A DNA stretch of 64,000 bases from NCBI RefSeq assembly GCF_023370775.1, contig NZ_JAMCCQ010000002.1, forward strand, positions 124,001-188,000, given 5' to 3'. The DNA is from Marivita sp. GX14005. GTDB lineage: Bacteria > Pseudomonadota > Alphaproteobacteria > Rhodobacterales > Rhodobacteraceae. Below are positions 45,490 through 54,461 of the stretch, piece by piece; the stretch's first letter is position 1; each line of letters begins with the position of its first letter. Made by a program: the position numbers and the translations under genes. The notes below the pieces were generated by a model, which saw nothing but the letters and a program-made list of their open reading frames with translations, was not told where the DNA came from and searched no databases.

Positions 45490-46974
45490 ATGCAGGATCG
45501 GTCGATCAATCTCGAAATCATGTCGCCCGATGCGCCGGCACCCGAAAAATTCGACGATGCCAAGGCAGCGGTTCAGCGCCTGCGCGATCTATACACGCTC
45601 TCGACCGATTTTCTATGCGAGGCCTTCCAAAGTGCGATGGACAAGGGCCATCCCGGCGTGCGTTACCGCGCCTTCTATCCCGAGGTTCGGATTACCACGA
45701 CCAGTTTCGTCCAGGTGGACAGCCGCCTCAGCTTCGGCCATGTCTCGCATCCCGGCACCCATGCCGCGACGATCACCCGCCCCGACCTCTTTCGCAAATA
45801 TCTCGAACAGCAGATCGGTCTTTTGATCGCCAACCACCATGTGCCGGTCCAGATCGGTCTGTCCGACACGCCGATGCCGGTTCATTTCGCCGTCGCCAAC
45901 GAAGAAACGGTGACGGTGCCGCAGGAAGGCGCGGCCGATTTCACGCTGCGCGACGTGTTCGATGTGCCCGATCTCGGCACCACGAATGACGATATCGTCA
46001 ACGGTGTCTCCAAGCCCGGCCCGAATGGCGAAGAGCCGCTCGCCCCGTTCACCGCGCAAAGGGTGGATTATTCGCTCGCACGCTTGGCGCATTACACCGC
46101 GACCGACCCGGAGCATTTCCAGAACTACGTTTTGTTCACGAATTACCAGTTCTACGTCGCCGAATTCGAAGCCTATGCGCGAGCGCAGCTTGCCGATCCG
46201 CAAAGCGGCTATACGAGCTTCGTCAGCACCGGAAATATTGAAATCACTTCGGCTGAGGATCCCATTCCCGAAGTACTCAAGATGCCGCAGATGCCGACAT
46301 ATCACCTGAAGCGGCCCGGCGGTGCGGGGATCACGCTGGTCAATATCGGCGTCGGCCCGTCCAACGCCAAGACGGCGACCGACCATATCGCCGTTCTGCG
46401 CCCCCACGCCTGGATGATGGTCGGCCATTGCGCGGGATTGCGCAATTCGCAGCGGCTCGGCGATTTCGTGCTGGCCCATGCCTATCTGCGCGAAGACAGC
46501 GTGCTCGACGACGATCTTCCGGTCTGGGTGCCGGTGCCCGCTCTGGCCGAAATCCAGATCGCGCTCGAACAGGCCGTTGCGCAGGAAACGCAGCTTCAGG
46601 GCTATGAGCTCAAGCGGATCATGCGCACCGGCACCGTGGCAAGCGTAGACAACCGCAACTGGGAACTGCGCGATCAGCGCGGCCCGGTGCAACGCCTCAG
46701 CCAGAGCCGCGCCATCGCGCTCGACATGGAAAGCGCGACCATCGCCGCCAATGGCTTCCGGTTCCGCGTGCCTTACGGAACGCTCCTTTGCGTCAGCGAC
46801 AAGCCCTTGCAGGGGGAGTTGAAACTGCCGGGCATGGCGTCGGATTTCTACACCAAGCAGGTGGCGCGGCACCTGATGATCGGGATTCGCGCAATGGAGA
46901 ATCTCCGCGAAATGCCATTGGAACGCATCTATAGCCGCAAGCTGCGCAGTTTCGAGGAGACCGCGTTTCTCTGA
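45490..46974 (+). CDS. amn: AMP nucleosidase
   Basis: Splits AMP into adenine and ribose-5-phosphate, adjusting adenylate pools. The 494-aa protein has a specific N-terminal domain (1-180) and a C-terminal nucleoside-phosphorylase-like catalytic domain with VNIGVGPSNAKTATDH, MVGHCAGLRNSQ and ALDMESATIAANG. The start MQDRSINLEIMSP at 45490 fits the family. Upstream in-frame codons overlap the divergent topoisomerase start. Confidence 0.93.
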   Translation: MQDRSINLEIMSPDAPAPEKFDDAKAAVQRLRDLYTLSTDFLCEAFQSAMDKGHPGVRYRAFYPEVRITTTSFVQVDSRLSFGHVSHPGTHAATITRPDLFRKYLEQQIGLLIANHHVPVQIGLSDTPMPVHFAVANEETVTVPQEGAADFTLRDVFDVPDLGTTNDDIVNGVSKPGPNGEEPLAPFTAQRVDYSLARLAHYTATDPEHFQNYVLFTNYQFYVAEFEAYARAQLADPQSGYTSFVSTGNIEITSAEDPIPEVLKMPQMPTYHLKRPGGAGITLVNIGVGPSNAKTATDHIAVLRPHAWMMVGHCAGLRNSQRLGDFVLAHAYLREDSVLDDDLPVWVPVPALAEIQIALEQAVAQETQLQGYELKRIMRTGTVASVDNRNWELRDQRGPVQRLSQSRAIALDMESATIAANGFRFRVPYGTLLCVSDKPLQGELKLPGMASDFYTKQVARHLMIGIRAMENLREMPLERIYSRKLRSFEETAFL

Positions 46975-47159
46975 CCGATTCTCTCTGAATCATCGCCAGC
47001 AACGCCGTTTCACGAGGATTTCAGGCCGAAACCTGTGGAAAACCGGTGAAATTCGCAGAAAACCCTTGCCAAGAGACCACCAATCGTTGTGTTTTGCCTC
47101 AATATACGGTTAGTTTTTGCACACGAGGCCCAAGATCGGGCAGTGAAGGAGACCACGAA

Positions 47160-47447
47160 ATGGCGAAACCAATGACCAAGACCCAGCTTGTGGCCGCTCT
47201 GGCCGAAGAAATGGGCAGCGACAAGAAAACCGCAAGCTCTGCGCTGGACGCAGTCACCGGGATCATCACCAAGGAGGTGTCGAACGGCGGCGCCGTGACG
47301 CTCCCCGGTGTAGGCAAGATCTATTGCCGCGAACGCCCCGAACGCATGGTCCGCAACCCGGCCACGGGCGAGCAGTTCAAAAAAGACGCCGACAAGGTCG
47401 TGAAGATGACCATCGCGAAGGCGCTCAAGGACAGTGTAAACAACTGA
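47160..47447 (+). CDS. HU family DNA-binding protein
   Basis: A 95-aa nucleoid protein with the HU/IHF beta-arm. It begins MAKPMTKTQLVAALAEEMG and has VTLPGVGKIYCRERPERMVRNPATGEQ (given as the hallmark region) with the intercalating Pro in RNPATGE. It bends and compacts DNA. The start follows GAAGGAGA. A strong terminator is 25 nt downstream, so it is monocistronic. Confidence 0.93.
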   Translation: MAKPMTKTQLVAALAEEMGSDKKTASSALDAVTGIITKEVSNGGAVTLPGVGKIYCRERPERMVRNPATGEQFKKDADKVVKMTIAKALKDSVNN

Positions 47448-47472
47448 GTTCACGCAATAAGACGAACACATG

Positions 47473-47497
47473 GCCCGCCTTTATAGGCGGGCTTTTT
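47473..47497 (+). terminator. Rho-independent terminator after the HU gene
   Basis: An 8-bp stem GCCCGCCT / AGGCGGGC with a TTAT loop is followed by TTTTT. Confidence 0.92.
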
Positions 47498-47586
47498 CGT
47501 TCGGTACGCGACGTCCGGCCATCGGAATTCCCGGAGTCTGAATCCGGGCGGCACGCAAAAGATGCAAAAGCTAAGGGGAAATTTTT

Positions 47587-47662
<76 letters not shown>

Positions 47663-47729
47663 GATTGATGTGCGTTCAATTACGCAAAGCGGGGGGCGGG
47701 ATCAAGCGCGATTCCGCCCCTTCGGAAAA

Positions 47730-48047
47730 TTAATCTTCGTCCTCGGAGGCAACATCCGCGACCTCGTCGAGCGAGACGTTGTCGTCCTCGTCATCGTCCA
47801 GGACATCGTCATCGGCGAGCTCGACATCGACATCATCGTCGTCAAGAACATCCGCGTCCTGCGCTTCCTTGTCCTTGGCCTTGCTCTGGTGATCGGCTTC
47901 ATCCGCCGCGATCATGCGGGTCTTGCCGGTATCCACCTCGACCACTTCGCCGGTATAGGGGCTGATGATCGGATCCTTGTTCAGGTCATAGAAGCGTTTG
48001 CCGGTGGTCGGGCAAAGGCGTTTGACGCCCCATTCTTCCTTGGGCAT
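47730..48047 (-). CDS. TIGR02300 family protein
   Basis: A 105-aa protein of the TIGR02300 family, found in alphaproteobacteria. The conserved N-terminus MPKEEWGVKRLCPTTGKRFY is followed by KDPIISPYTGE and a long Asp/Glu-rich tail (~65-105). Function unknown. The paired cysteine-type zinc ribbon common in such small proteins is not complete here. Confidence 0.9.
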   Translation of the reverse strand: MPKEEWGVKRLCPTTGKRFYDLNKDPIISPYTGEVVEVDTGKTRMIAADEADHQSKAKDKEAQDADVLDDDDVDVELADDDVLDDDEDDNVSLDEVADVASEDED

Positions 48048-48152
48048 GGGTCATCCCCTTCAATTGCGTGGTCATATCGACAATCCGCGCCAACTGCCAT
48101 AACAGCGAAGCCGTGTCAAAGGCTTTGCGGCGCGGATCGGATCGAGCGGTAT

Positions 48153-48842
48153 ATGGGCGTCAGAACGCTGCCGGGCAACCCGGATATTTCCATTTCGTTG
48201 CGCAGGAACGCGCGTTCCAAGCGGATGACCTTGCGGGTCTCCCGCATCGACGGCGCGGTGACATTGACCGTGCCGCGCGGTATCTCGGATCGCGAGGCGC
48301 TGGACTTCGCGGTGCAGCAGGAAAACTGGCTGCACCGACATCTGTCGACGCAGCCGGCGCATGTGCCGGTGGGGCCTGGAACGCGGCTGACGGTGGCGGG
48401 CGTTCCGATGACGGTGGAGCAGGGCACGGGAAAGCGGCTTCGCGCAGAAAGGGGGCGTCTGTCGCTGGCGGCTTCCGACCGGGCACTTTTGCAGCTTCGG
48501 GCCTGGCTCGCGGAACAGGCGCGGGCAGAACTGCGGCGCGCGTCGGATCGCTATGCGGCCGTGCTCGGGCGCGATTACAGCCGGCTGACATTGCGCGATC
48601 CGCGCTCGCGCTGGGGGTCATGTTCCTCTGCCGGGGCGCTGATGTATTCCTGGCGGCTGATCCTCGCGCCGCGCTTCGTGATGGACTACGTCGCTGCGCA
48701 TGAGGTCGCGCATCTGGCGGAGATGAACCATTCACCGGCCTTCTGGGCGCTGGTCGAACGGCTTTACGGTCCGCATGAAAAGCCGCGCGACTGGCTGCGG
48801 CGCGAAGGACCGGGGCTTCACCGTTTCCGTTTCGAGGCTTGA
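48153..48842 (+). CDS. M48/YgjP-type zinc metallopeptidase family protein
   Basis: A 229-aa protein of the YgjP/SprT-like metallopeptidase family (DUF45). The zinc motif is AAHEVAHLAEMNHSPAFW, with HExxH plus a downstream His. It is preceded by LRDPRSRWGSCSSAGALMYSWRL, seen as RSRWGSCSS, a family hallmark. The substrate is unknown. The start MGVRTLPG at 48153 is the first that gives a family-like N-terminus. Confidence 0.85.
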   Translation: MGVRTLPGNPDISISLRRNARSKRMTLRVSRIDGAVTLTVPRGISDREALDFAVQQENWLHRHLSTQPAHVPVGPGTRLTVAGVPMTVEQGTGKRLRAERGRLSLAASDRALLQLRAWLAEQARAELRRASDRYAAVLGRDYSRLTLRDPRSRWGSCSSAGALMYSWRLILAPRFVMDYVAAHEVAHLAEMNHSPAFWALVERLYGPHEKPRDWLRREGPGLHRFRFEA

Positions 48843-48872
48843 CCCCGCTGCCGGCTGTGATCACATATCCGT

Positions 48873-49523
48873 ATGAGTGTTCTTGCCCGTCCTTCGGAGC
48901 CGACCGTTTCGGCCCATGATCGCGTGTATCGTGGATTGCGCAATCGTATCATGTTCGGCCAGATCGCTCCTGGTCAGGCGTTGACCCTGCGAGGGATCGG
49001 GCGCGAATTCGACGTTTCGATGACGCCCGCCCGTGAGGCCGTGCAGCGCCTTGTCGCCGAGGGCGCACTGTCGATGTCCGCCTCTGGCCGTGTCGCCACG
49101 CCCGAACTCAGCCGCGACCGGATCGAGGAGCTGGCCGCTCTTCGCGCGCTGATCGAGGTGGAACTGGCGAGCCGTGCCCTGCCGCGCGCGCATCTTGCGC
49201 TGATCGACCGGTTGCAGGCAATCAATGGCACCATCGCCGATGCGGTTTCGAACCGTAACGCGGTGGGCTATTTGCGCACCAATCTCGATTTCCACCGCAC
49301 GCTCTACCTGCGGGCGCAGGCGCCGGCGATGCTGGCGATGGCCGAAACCGTCTGGCTGCAACTGGGCCCGACGATGCGCTCTCTCTATGGCAGGCTTAGG
49401 CGCACGGATGCGCCGCAATACCACCGGCTGATCATCGCGGCGCTGAAGGCCGGGGATGAACCCGGCCTTAGGCTTGCGGTCAGATCCGATGTGACGCAAG
49501 GGCTCCGCCTGCTGACGAAATAG
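48873..49523 (+). CDS. GntR family transcriptional regulator (FadR/FCD subfamily)
   Basis: A 216-aa regulator. The N-terminal winged helix has LRNRIMFGQIAPGQALTLRGIGREFDVS, here shown as the GntR-type IAPGQALTLRGIGREF, followed by MTPAREAVQRLVAEGAL. The C-terminal helical FCD domain (~85-216) has LRTNLDFHRTLYLRAQAP with a likely metal-binding His. The ligand is not known. Its 3' end nearly meets the universal stress gene. Confidence 0.86.
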   Translation: MSVLARPSEPTVSAHDRVYRGLRNRIMFGQIAPGQALTLRGIGREFDVSMTPAREAVQRLVAEGALSMSASGRVATPELSRDRIEELAALRALIEVELASRALPRAHLALIDRLQAINGTIADAVSNRNAVGYLRTNLDFHRTLYLRAQAPAMLAMAETVWLQLGPTMRSLYGRLRRTDAPQYHRLIIAALKAGDEPGLRLAVRSDVTQGLRLLTK

Positions 49524-49537
49524 CCCCCGCGACCGGT

Positions 49538-50377
49538 TCAGTGCGCCATGAAGACCGGCACTTCGGAAGTTTCGAGCATGTGCCGGGTCGCGCCACCAAG
49601 GATCGCCTCGCGGAATCGCGAATGGCCGTAGGCGCCCATCACGATCATGTCGGCATCCATATCATTCGCGCAACGCAGCATGACATCGGACACGCGCGGC
49701 ATCGTCTTGGACACGACATCGATTTCGATCTTCGCGCCATGCCGCGCGAGATAGGCGGAAAGCTGACCGCCCGGGTCCGAGCGGTTCGGCCCGTGCTGCG
49801 GCGGATCGATGACAACGATATGAACGGTTTGCGCCGATTTGAGGAAGGGCAGTGCACTGCGCACGGCGCGCAGCGCCTCGGCGCTTTCGTTCCAGCCGAT
49901 GGCGACAGTTTTCGGCATCTGAAGCGCCTTGCCCTTGGTCGGCAGGACGATCACGGGCGCCTGACCTTCGAAAAGCGCTCCCTCGACCACCGGTTCGACC
50001 TCGACTCCGCGATCCTCGCCATAGGGGCGGGGCAAAATCGCCAGATCGGAGAACCGTGCATAGGACGCCACCGTGCGCGTGATATCTGCCAGCTGGCAGA
50101 TCGCCTCGTTGACGCTCCAGCGCAGGCCGGTCCCTTCCATCAGCTTCTTTGCCTTGGCGGCCATCGTCTGTGCCGAGTTCTGTGCTTGCCGGACGGTCTC
50201 GTGCAGCATCGAGGCATTCATGCCGGCATAGTAATAGCCGGTCTGCGTCCTATCGACGCCGAGGCAGACGACATCGATATGCGCATCGAGCGCCTCGGCC
50301 ATGCCAATCCCTTGAGAAATAGTGCTTTCCAGATGGAGGCTGTCGGTTACCACCACCAGAATTGTTTTGAACGACAT
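49538..50377 (-). CDS. Universal stress protein (tandem UspA domains)
   Basis: A 279-aa protein made of two UspA folds (1-~140 and ~150-279). The second has the ATP-binding signature VMGAYGHSRFREAILGGATRH. The first is degenerate at that site. It is divergent from ccoN, with two FNR-type boxes in the shared region, so induction at low oxygen is likely. Position and regulation resemble the FnrL-controlled usp gene next to ccoN in related species. Confidence 0.88.
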   Translation of the reverse strand: MSFKTILVVVTDSLHLESTISQGIGMAEALDAHIDVVCLGVDRTQTGYYYAGMNASMLHETVRQAQNSAQTMAAKAKKLMEGTGLRWSVNEAICQLADITRTVASYARFSDLAILPRPYGEDRGVEVEPVVEGALFEGQAPVIVLPTKGKALQMPKTVAIGWNESAEALRAVRSALPFLKSAQTVHIVVIDPPQHGPNRSDPGGQLSAYLARHGAKIEIDVVSKTMPRVSDVMLRCANDMDADMIVMGAYGHSRFREAILGGATRHMLETSEVPVFMAH

Positions 50378-50440
50378 CTTCGATCCCTTCGTTGATACGG
50401 CTTTCCTGTCGAGCCTTCCCTTGTTTTCGGGGACCGCGCT

Positions 50441-50454
50441 TTGATACCCGTCAA
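50441..50454. promoter_or_regulatory. FNR-type (FnrL) binding site 1
   Basis: TTGATACCCGTCAA matches the FNR consensus TTGAT-N4-(A/G)TCAA. It lies 64 bp upstream of the universal stress gene's ATG, which fits activation of that gene, and 32 bp from site 2. Confidence 0.7.
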
Positions 50455-50472
50455 ACCGCGAGCGCTATTTTA

Positions 50473-50486
50473 TTGATGCAGATCAA
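50473..50486. promoter_or_regulatory. FNR-type (FnrL) binding site 2 and ccoN promoter
   Basis: TTGATGCAGATCAA is a perfect FNR consensus. A -10-like GATAAG at 50510-50515 would place transcription start near 50521. The site centre is then about 41.5 bp upstream, the standard class II FNR position. It probably drives the ccoNOQP operon at low oxygen. Confidence 0.85.
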
Positions 50487-50578
50487 AGATACGTTCGGCG
50501 GGAATCCGCGATAAGGGCACAGTCTAAATAACCGCCCGCGCGGGATCTTGCCGCGCGGGTATGACGAAGGGACGAACA

Positions 50579-52189
50579 ATGATGAACTATATCAAGCTGA
50601 TCGCGCTTGGCCTGGTCACGCTTTTCGCGATGATCGCGGCCAGCTACGCGCGCGATCTGGCCTATCAGGTGCATGCCATCATCGTGATGCTGGTATCTGC
50701 CGGGCTCTTTCTGTGGGTGCTGCGCCGGACGGATGAGCCGGTTCCGGCGCGGGTGCTGGAAGCCAGCTACATGGACGGCGTGATCCGCTACGGCGTGATC
50801 GCGACGGCCTTCTGGGGCGTGGTCGGGTTCCTGGTGGGAACCTATATCGCCTTCCAGCTTGCCTTTCCGCAGCTCAATTTCGACTGGCTGCACGGCTATG
50901 GCAATTTCGGGCGCCTTCGTCCGCTGCACACCTCGGCGGTGATCTTCGCTTTCGGCGGCAACGCCCTGATCGCAACGTCCTTCTACGTCGTCCAGCGCAC
51001 CAGCGCCGCGCGACTCTGGGGCGGCAATCTGGCCTGGTTCGTCTTCTGGGGCTACAACCTGTTCATCATTCTCGCCGCGACCGGCTATCTCTTCGGGGCC
51101 ACGCAATCCAAGGAATATGCCGAACCGGAATGGCATACGGATATCTGGCTGACCATCGTCTGGGTCGCCTATCTGGCGGTGTTCGTCGGCACCATCGTCA
51201 AGCGCAAGGAGCCGCATATCTATGTGGCCAACTGGTTCTACCTCGCGTTCATCATCACGATCGCGATGCTGCACATCTTCAACAACCTCAGCATCCCTGT
51301 GTCGATCTTCGGCTCCAAGTCGGTTCAGGTCTTTTCGGGCGTGCAGGACGCGATGGTTCAGTGGTGGTATGGCCACAACGCCGTGGGCTTCTTCCTGACC
51401 GCGGGCTTCCTCGGCATGATGTACTACTTCGTGCCCAAACAGGCCGAACGCCCCGTCTTCTCGTATAAACTGTCGATCATCCACTTCTGGGCGCTGATCT
51501 TCCTCTATATCTGGGCCGGTCCGCACCACTTGCACTACACCGCGCTGCCCGATTGGGCCGCGACGCTCGGGATGGTGTTCTCGGTCGTGCTCTGGATGCC
51601 GTCCTGGGGCGGCATGATCAACGGTCTGATGACGCTTTCCGGCGCCTGGGACAAGCTGCGCACCGATCCGGTGATCCGCATGATGGTGATCTCGCTCGGC
51701 TTTTACGGCATGTCGACCTTCGAAGGCCCGATGATGTCGATCCGCGCGGTCAACTCGCTGTCGCATTACACCGACTGGACCATCGGTCACGTCCATTCCG
51801 GCGCGCTTGGCTGGAACGGCATGATCACTTTCGGCGCGCTCTACTTTCTCGTGCCGCGCCTGTGGAACCGCGAGCGGCTCTATAGCCTGAGCATGGTTTC
51901 CTGGCACTTCTGGCTCGCCACCATCGGCATCATCCTCTACGCGGCCTCGATGTGGGTCACGGGGATCATGGAAGGCCTGATGTGGCGCGAAGTGGATGCC
52001 AACGGCTTCCTCGTGAACAGCTTCGCCGACACGGTGAGCGCCAAGTTCCCGATGTATGTCGTGCGCGCGCTGGGCGGTGTGATGTATCTCACCGGTGCCC
52101 TGATCATGTGCTACAACCTGTGGATGACTGTGAAGCGCAGCCCGGCGAAACAAGCCGCGGCCACTTCCGCAGCCGTCGCGGCCGAATAG
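50579..52189 (+). CDS. ccoN: Cytochrome cbb3 oxidase subunit I
   Basis: Catalytic subunit of the high-affinity cbb3 terminal oxidase, reducing O2 at a heme b3-CuB centre in the inner membrane. The 536-aa polytopic protein carries the heme and copper histidines in [30 protein letters not shown] and [14 protein letters not shown] 50579 follows AAGGGA; an in-frame ATG at 50561 is too near the likely 5' end. It is the first gene of ccoNOQP. Confidence 0.97.
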   Translation: MMNYIKLIALGLVTLFAMIAASYARDLAYQVHAIIVMLVSAGLFLWVLRRTDEPVPARVLEASYMDGVIRYGVIATAFWGVVGFLVGTYIAFQLAFPQLNFDWLHGYGNFGRLRPLHTSAVIFAFGGNALIATSFYVVQRTSAARLWGGNLAWFVFWGYNLFIILAATGYLFGATQSKEYAEPEWHTDIWLTIVWVAYLAVFVGTIVKRKEPHIYVANWFYLAFIITIAMLHIFNNLSIPVSIFGSKSVQVFSGVQDAMVQWWYGHNAVGFFLTAGFLGMMYYFVPKQAERPVFSYKLSIIHFWALIFLYIWAGPHHLHYTALPDWAATLGMVFSVVLWMPSWGGMINGLMTLSGAWDKLRTDPVIRMMVISLGFYGMSTFEGPMMSIRAVNSLSHYTDWTIGHVHSGALGWNGMITFGALYFLVPRLWNRERLYSLSMVSWHFWLATIGIILYAASMWVTGIMEGLMWREVDANGFLVNSFADTVSAKFPMYVVRALGGVMYLTGALIMCYNLWMTVKRSPAKQAAATSAAVAAE

Positions 52190-52201
52190 GAGATCGGATC
52201 A

Positions 52202-53044
52202 ATGGCCGACAAGAAAACCCCCAACAACGACCAGATCACGGATCCCGACAAGGATCCGCACGTCTCCACGCTCAAGGATTTCCCCGACGAGATCCCGAAC
52301 GAGCTGCCGCACCACACGAGCTTTTTCGACAAGCACAAGTTCATCGAGACGAACATCACGCTGCTTTTCGTCTTCAGCCTGATCGTGGTGAGCATCGGCG
52401 GTCTGGTGCAGATCGTGCCGCTCTTCTATCTCGACAACACGATCGAGGAAGTCGAGGGCATGCGTCCCTACACGCCGCTCGAACTCACCGGCCGGGACAT
52501 CTATATACGCGAAGGCTGCTATGTCTGTCACAGCCAGATGGTGCGTCCGATGCGCGACGAGGTGGAACGCTACGGTCACTACTCGCTCGCCGCGGAATCG
52601 ATGTATGACCATCCGTTCCAGTGGGGCTCGAAGCGGACGGGGCCGGACCTGGCCCGTGTGGGTGGACGGTATTCGGATGACTGGCACCTCGACCACCTGC
52701 GCGATCCGCAATCGGTCGTGCCGGAATCGGTGATGCCGAAATACGCCTATCTCGAAAGCACCCTGATCGACGGCGAGCATGTGGATGACCTGTTGTCCAC
52801 CCATGCCTTCATCGGTGTCCCCTATAGCGACGAGATGATCGAGACCGCCGTGGCCGATTTCCGGGCGCAGGCCGATCCGGACTCCGATTACGACGGTCTG
52901 CTCGAACGCTATGGCGAGAAGGTCAACGTGCGGAACTTCGACGGTCAGCCGGGAGTGTCCGAAGCGGACGCGCTCATCGCCTATCTGCAGATGCTCGGCA
53001 CGCTGGTGGATTTCTCGACCTTCACGCCGGTCGACAACCGCTAG
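52202..53044 (+). CDS. ccoO: Cytochrome cbb3 oxidase subunit II
   Basis: Membrane-anchored mono-heme cytochrome c subunit (280 aa). A hydrophilic N-terminus of ~50 residues precedes one span ([19 protein letters not shown]). The heme c motif is [11 protein letters not shown] at about residue 106. It passes electrons from CcoP to CcoN. Confidence 0.96.
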   Translation: MADKKTPNNDQITDPDKDPHVSTLKDFPDEIPNELPHHTSFFDKHKFIETNITLLFVFSLIVVSIGGLVQIVPLFYLDNTIEEVEGMRPYTPLELTGRDIYIREGCYVCHSQMVRPMRDEVERYGHYSLAAESMYDHPFQWGSKRTGPDLARVGGRYSDDWHLDHLRDPQSVVPESVMPKYAYLESTLIDGEHVDDLLSTHAFIGVPYSDEMIETAVADFRAQADPDSDYDGLLERYGEKVNVRNFDGQPGVSEADALIAYLQMLGTLVDFSTFTPVDNR

Positions 53045-53053
53045 GACGAGAGA

Positions 53054-53251
53054 ATGGAAACCTATTCATTTCTCAGAACCTTTGCCGACAGCTGGATGCT
53101 TCTCGTCCTGTTCCTGTTCTTCGTGGCGGTGATCCTCTGGGTCATCCGCCCCGGGAGCAACAAAAAGCACCGCGATATCAAGAACATTCCGTTCCGGCAT
53201 GAAGATAAACCCGCAGAATCACGCGATGATTCCGAGGAGTCGAAAAAATGA
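53054..53251 (+). CDS. ccoQ: Cytochrome cbb3 oxidase subunit CcoQ
   Basis: A 65-aa single-span protein with the membrane segment [17 protein letters not shown] and a charged C-terminal tail. It stabilises the oxidase. Its stop overlaps the ccoP start (ATGA). Confidence 0.9.
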   Translation: METYSFLRTFADSWMLLVLFLFFVAVILWVIRPGSNKKHRDIKNIPFRHEDKPAESRDDSEESKK

Positions 53252-54120
53252 GCGACAAGAAAGACGACGATCTCGATTACGAGACAACCGGCCACGAATG
53301 GGACGGCATCAAGGAATACAACAAACCCCTGCCGCGCTGGTGGCTCTGGACCTTCTACGCGACCATCGTTTGGGGCGTGCTCTATACCATCGCCTATCCG
53401 GCATGGCCGGGCATCCGCGAGGCAACGCCGGGGCTTCTGGGCTATTCCACCCGCGCCGAGGTTGCCAAGGATATCGACGCGTTCGCGGCGGCCAATGCCG
53501 GGATCAACGAAACGCTGGCTTCGGTCGAACTGACCGAGATCCAGAACGATCCCGAGTTGCAGCAATACGCCCAGAACGCAGGCGCCGCGGTCTTCCGCAC
53601 CTGGTGTGCGCAGTGCCACGGCTCCGGGGCTGCCGGTGCCAAAGGCTATCCGAACCTGCTGGACGATGACTGGCTCTGGGGCGGCGATATCGAGGCGATC
53701 CACGAGACCATCGCCCACGGTATCCGCAACGAGGACGACCCCGATGCGCGCTATTCCGAGATGCCCGCTTTCGGCGACCTTCTCGAAGGGGAAGAGATCG
53801 TTCAGGTGGTCAATTACGTGATGTCGCTGTCTGGCGAGCCGAATGACGCGTCCCTCGTGGAGGCGGGCGAGACGGTCTACCTGGACAATTGCGCGGCCTG
53901 TCACATGGAGGACGGAACCGGAGACCGCTTCCAGGGCGCGCCGAACCTGACGGATGCGATCTGGCTCTATGGCGGGGATTACGACACGCTCATGGAAACG
54001 GTCGAATACTCGCGCTTCGGCGTGATGCCCCCCTGGGCCGACCGGCTCGGAGAAGCGCAAATCCGCGCCGTTGCGACCTACGTTCACGGGCTCGGCGGCG
54101 GCGAGGCCACTGTCGAATAA
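53248..54120 (+). CDS. ccoP: Cytochrome cbb3 oxidase subunit III (di-heme)
   Basis: A 290-aa subunit with one N-terminal span ([20 protein letters not shown]) and two periplasmic cytochrome c domains with CAQCHGSG (~119) and CAACHMEDG (~214). It receives electrons from soluble or membrane cytochrome c. Last gene of the structural operon; a strong terminator follows. Confidence 0.96.
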   Translation: MSDKKDDDLDYETTGHEWDGIKEYNKPLPRWWLWTFYATIVWGVLYTIAYPAWPGIREATPGLLGYSTRAEVAKDIDAFAAANAGINETLASVELTEIQNDPELQQYAQNAGAAVFRTWCAQCHGSGAAGAKGYPNLLDDDWLWGGDIEAIHETIAHGIRNEDDPDARYSEMPAFGDLLEGEEIVQVVNYVMSLSGEPNDASLVEAGETVYLDNCAACHMEDGTGDRFQGAPNLTDAIWLYGGDYDTLMETVEYSRFGVMPPWADRLGEAQIRAVATYVHGLGGGEATVE

Positions 54121-54151
54121 CACCCCAAACCGCCCTCAACCGGCGGCCTTG

Positions 54152-54184
54152 CCCGGCGCTCCCGTGAACGGAGCGCCGGGTTTT
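54152..54184 (+). terminator. Rho-independent terminator after ccoP
   Basis: An 11-bp stem CCCGGCGCTCC / GGAGCGCCGGG with a 7-nt loop is followed by TTTT. It separates the structural and assembly operons within a 341-bp gap that otherwise holds only the FNR-type site and no gene. Confidence 0.9.
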
Positions 54185-54381
54185 CCTTTTCCGGCAGGTG
54201 ACATTGTCGCACGTGCTGGCGCGCCTCTGGAAAACATGCCGCGCGGGCAATACGTGTGCGGTGGCGCAAGGCGCCTGCATCATGCTCGCCCGACATTCAC
54301 GGAGGTTCAGCGGGCGAAAGCCGTTGGTTTCCCGTCGAAATATCGGCCCGCCCCTGAAAACCTGAATTAAAGATACAGTAT

Positions 54382-54395
54382 TTGATGCAGGTCAA
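54382..54395. promoter_or_regulatory. FNR-type (FnrL) binding site upstream of ccoG
   Basis: TTGATGCAGGTCAA matches FNR consensus except for G in place of A in the second half, as in many alphaproteobacterial sites. It lies 67 bp before the ccoG start. No clear -10 is seen at the expected distance. Confidence 0.75.
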
Positions 54396-54461
54396 TGTCT
54401 GGCGCTTCGTGGCCTGAAAAAAGACCATCGAGAAATTCCCATATTCGGAGCACCGTTTTCC

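Noticed and set aside
46975-47159. HU upstream region searched for a clear promoter
   Set aside because: Candidates such as TTGCCA and TTGTGT have poor -10 partners at 17 nt, so no promoter is reported.
47670-48152. N-terminal extension of the metallopeptidase gene
   Set aside because: The extra 161 codons are antisense to the TIGR02300 gene and unlike the peptidase family. The start at 48153 is used instead.
50483-52153. 556-codon open frame antisense to ccoN
   Set aside because: It is a shadow of ccoN with no domain, a His/Asp/Arg-biased composition and no ribosome-binding site.
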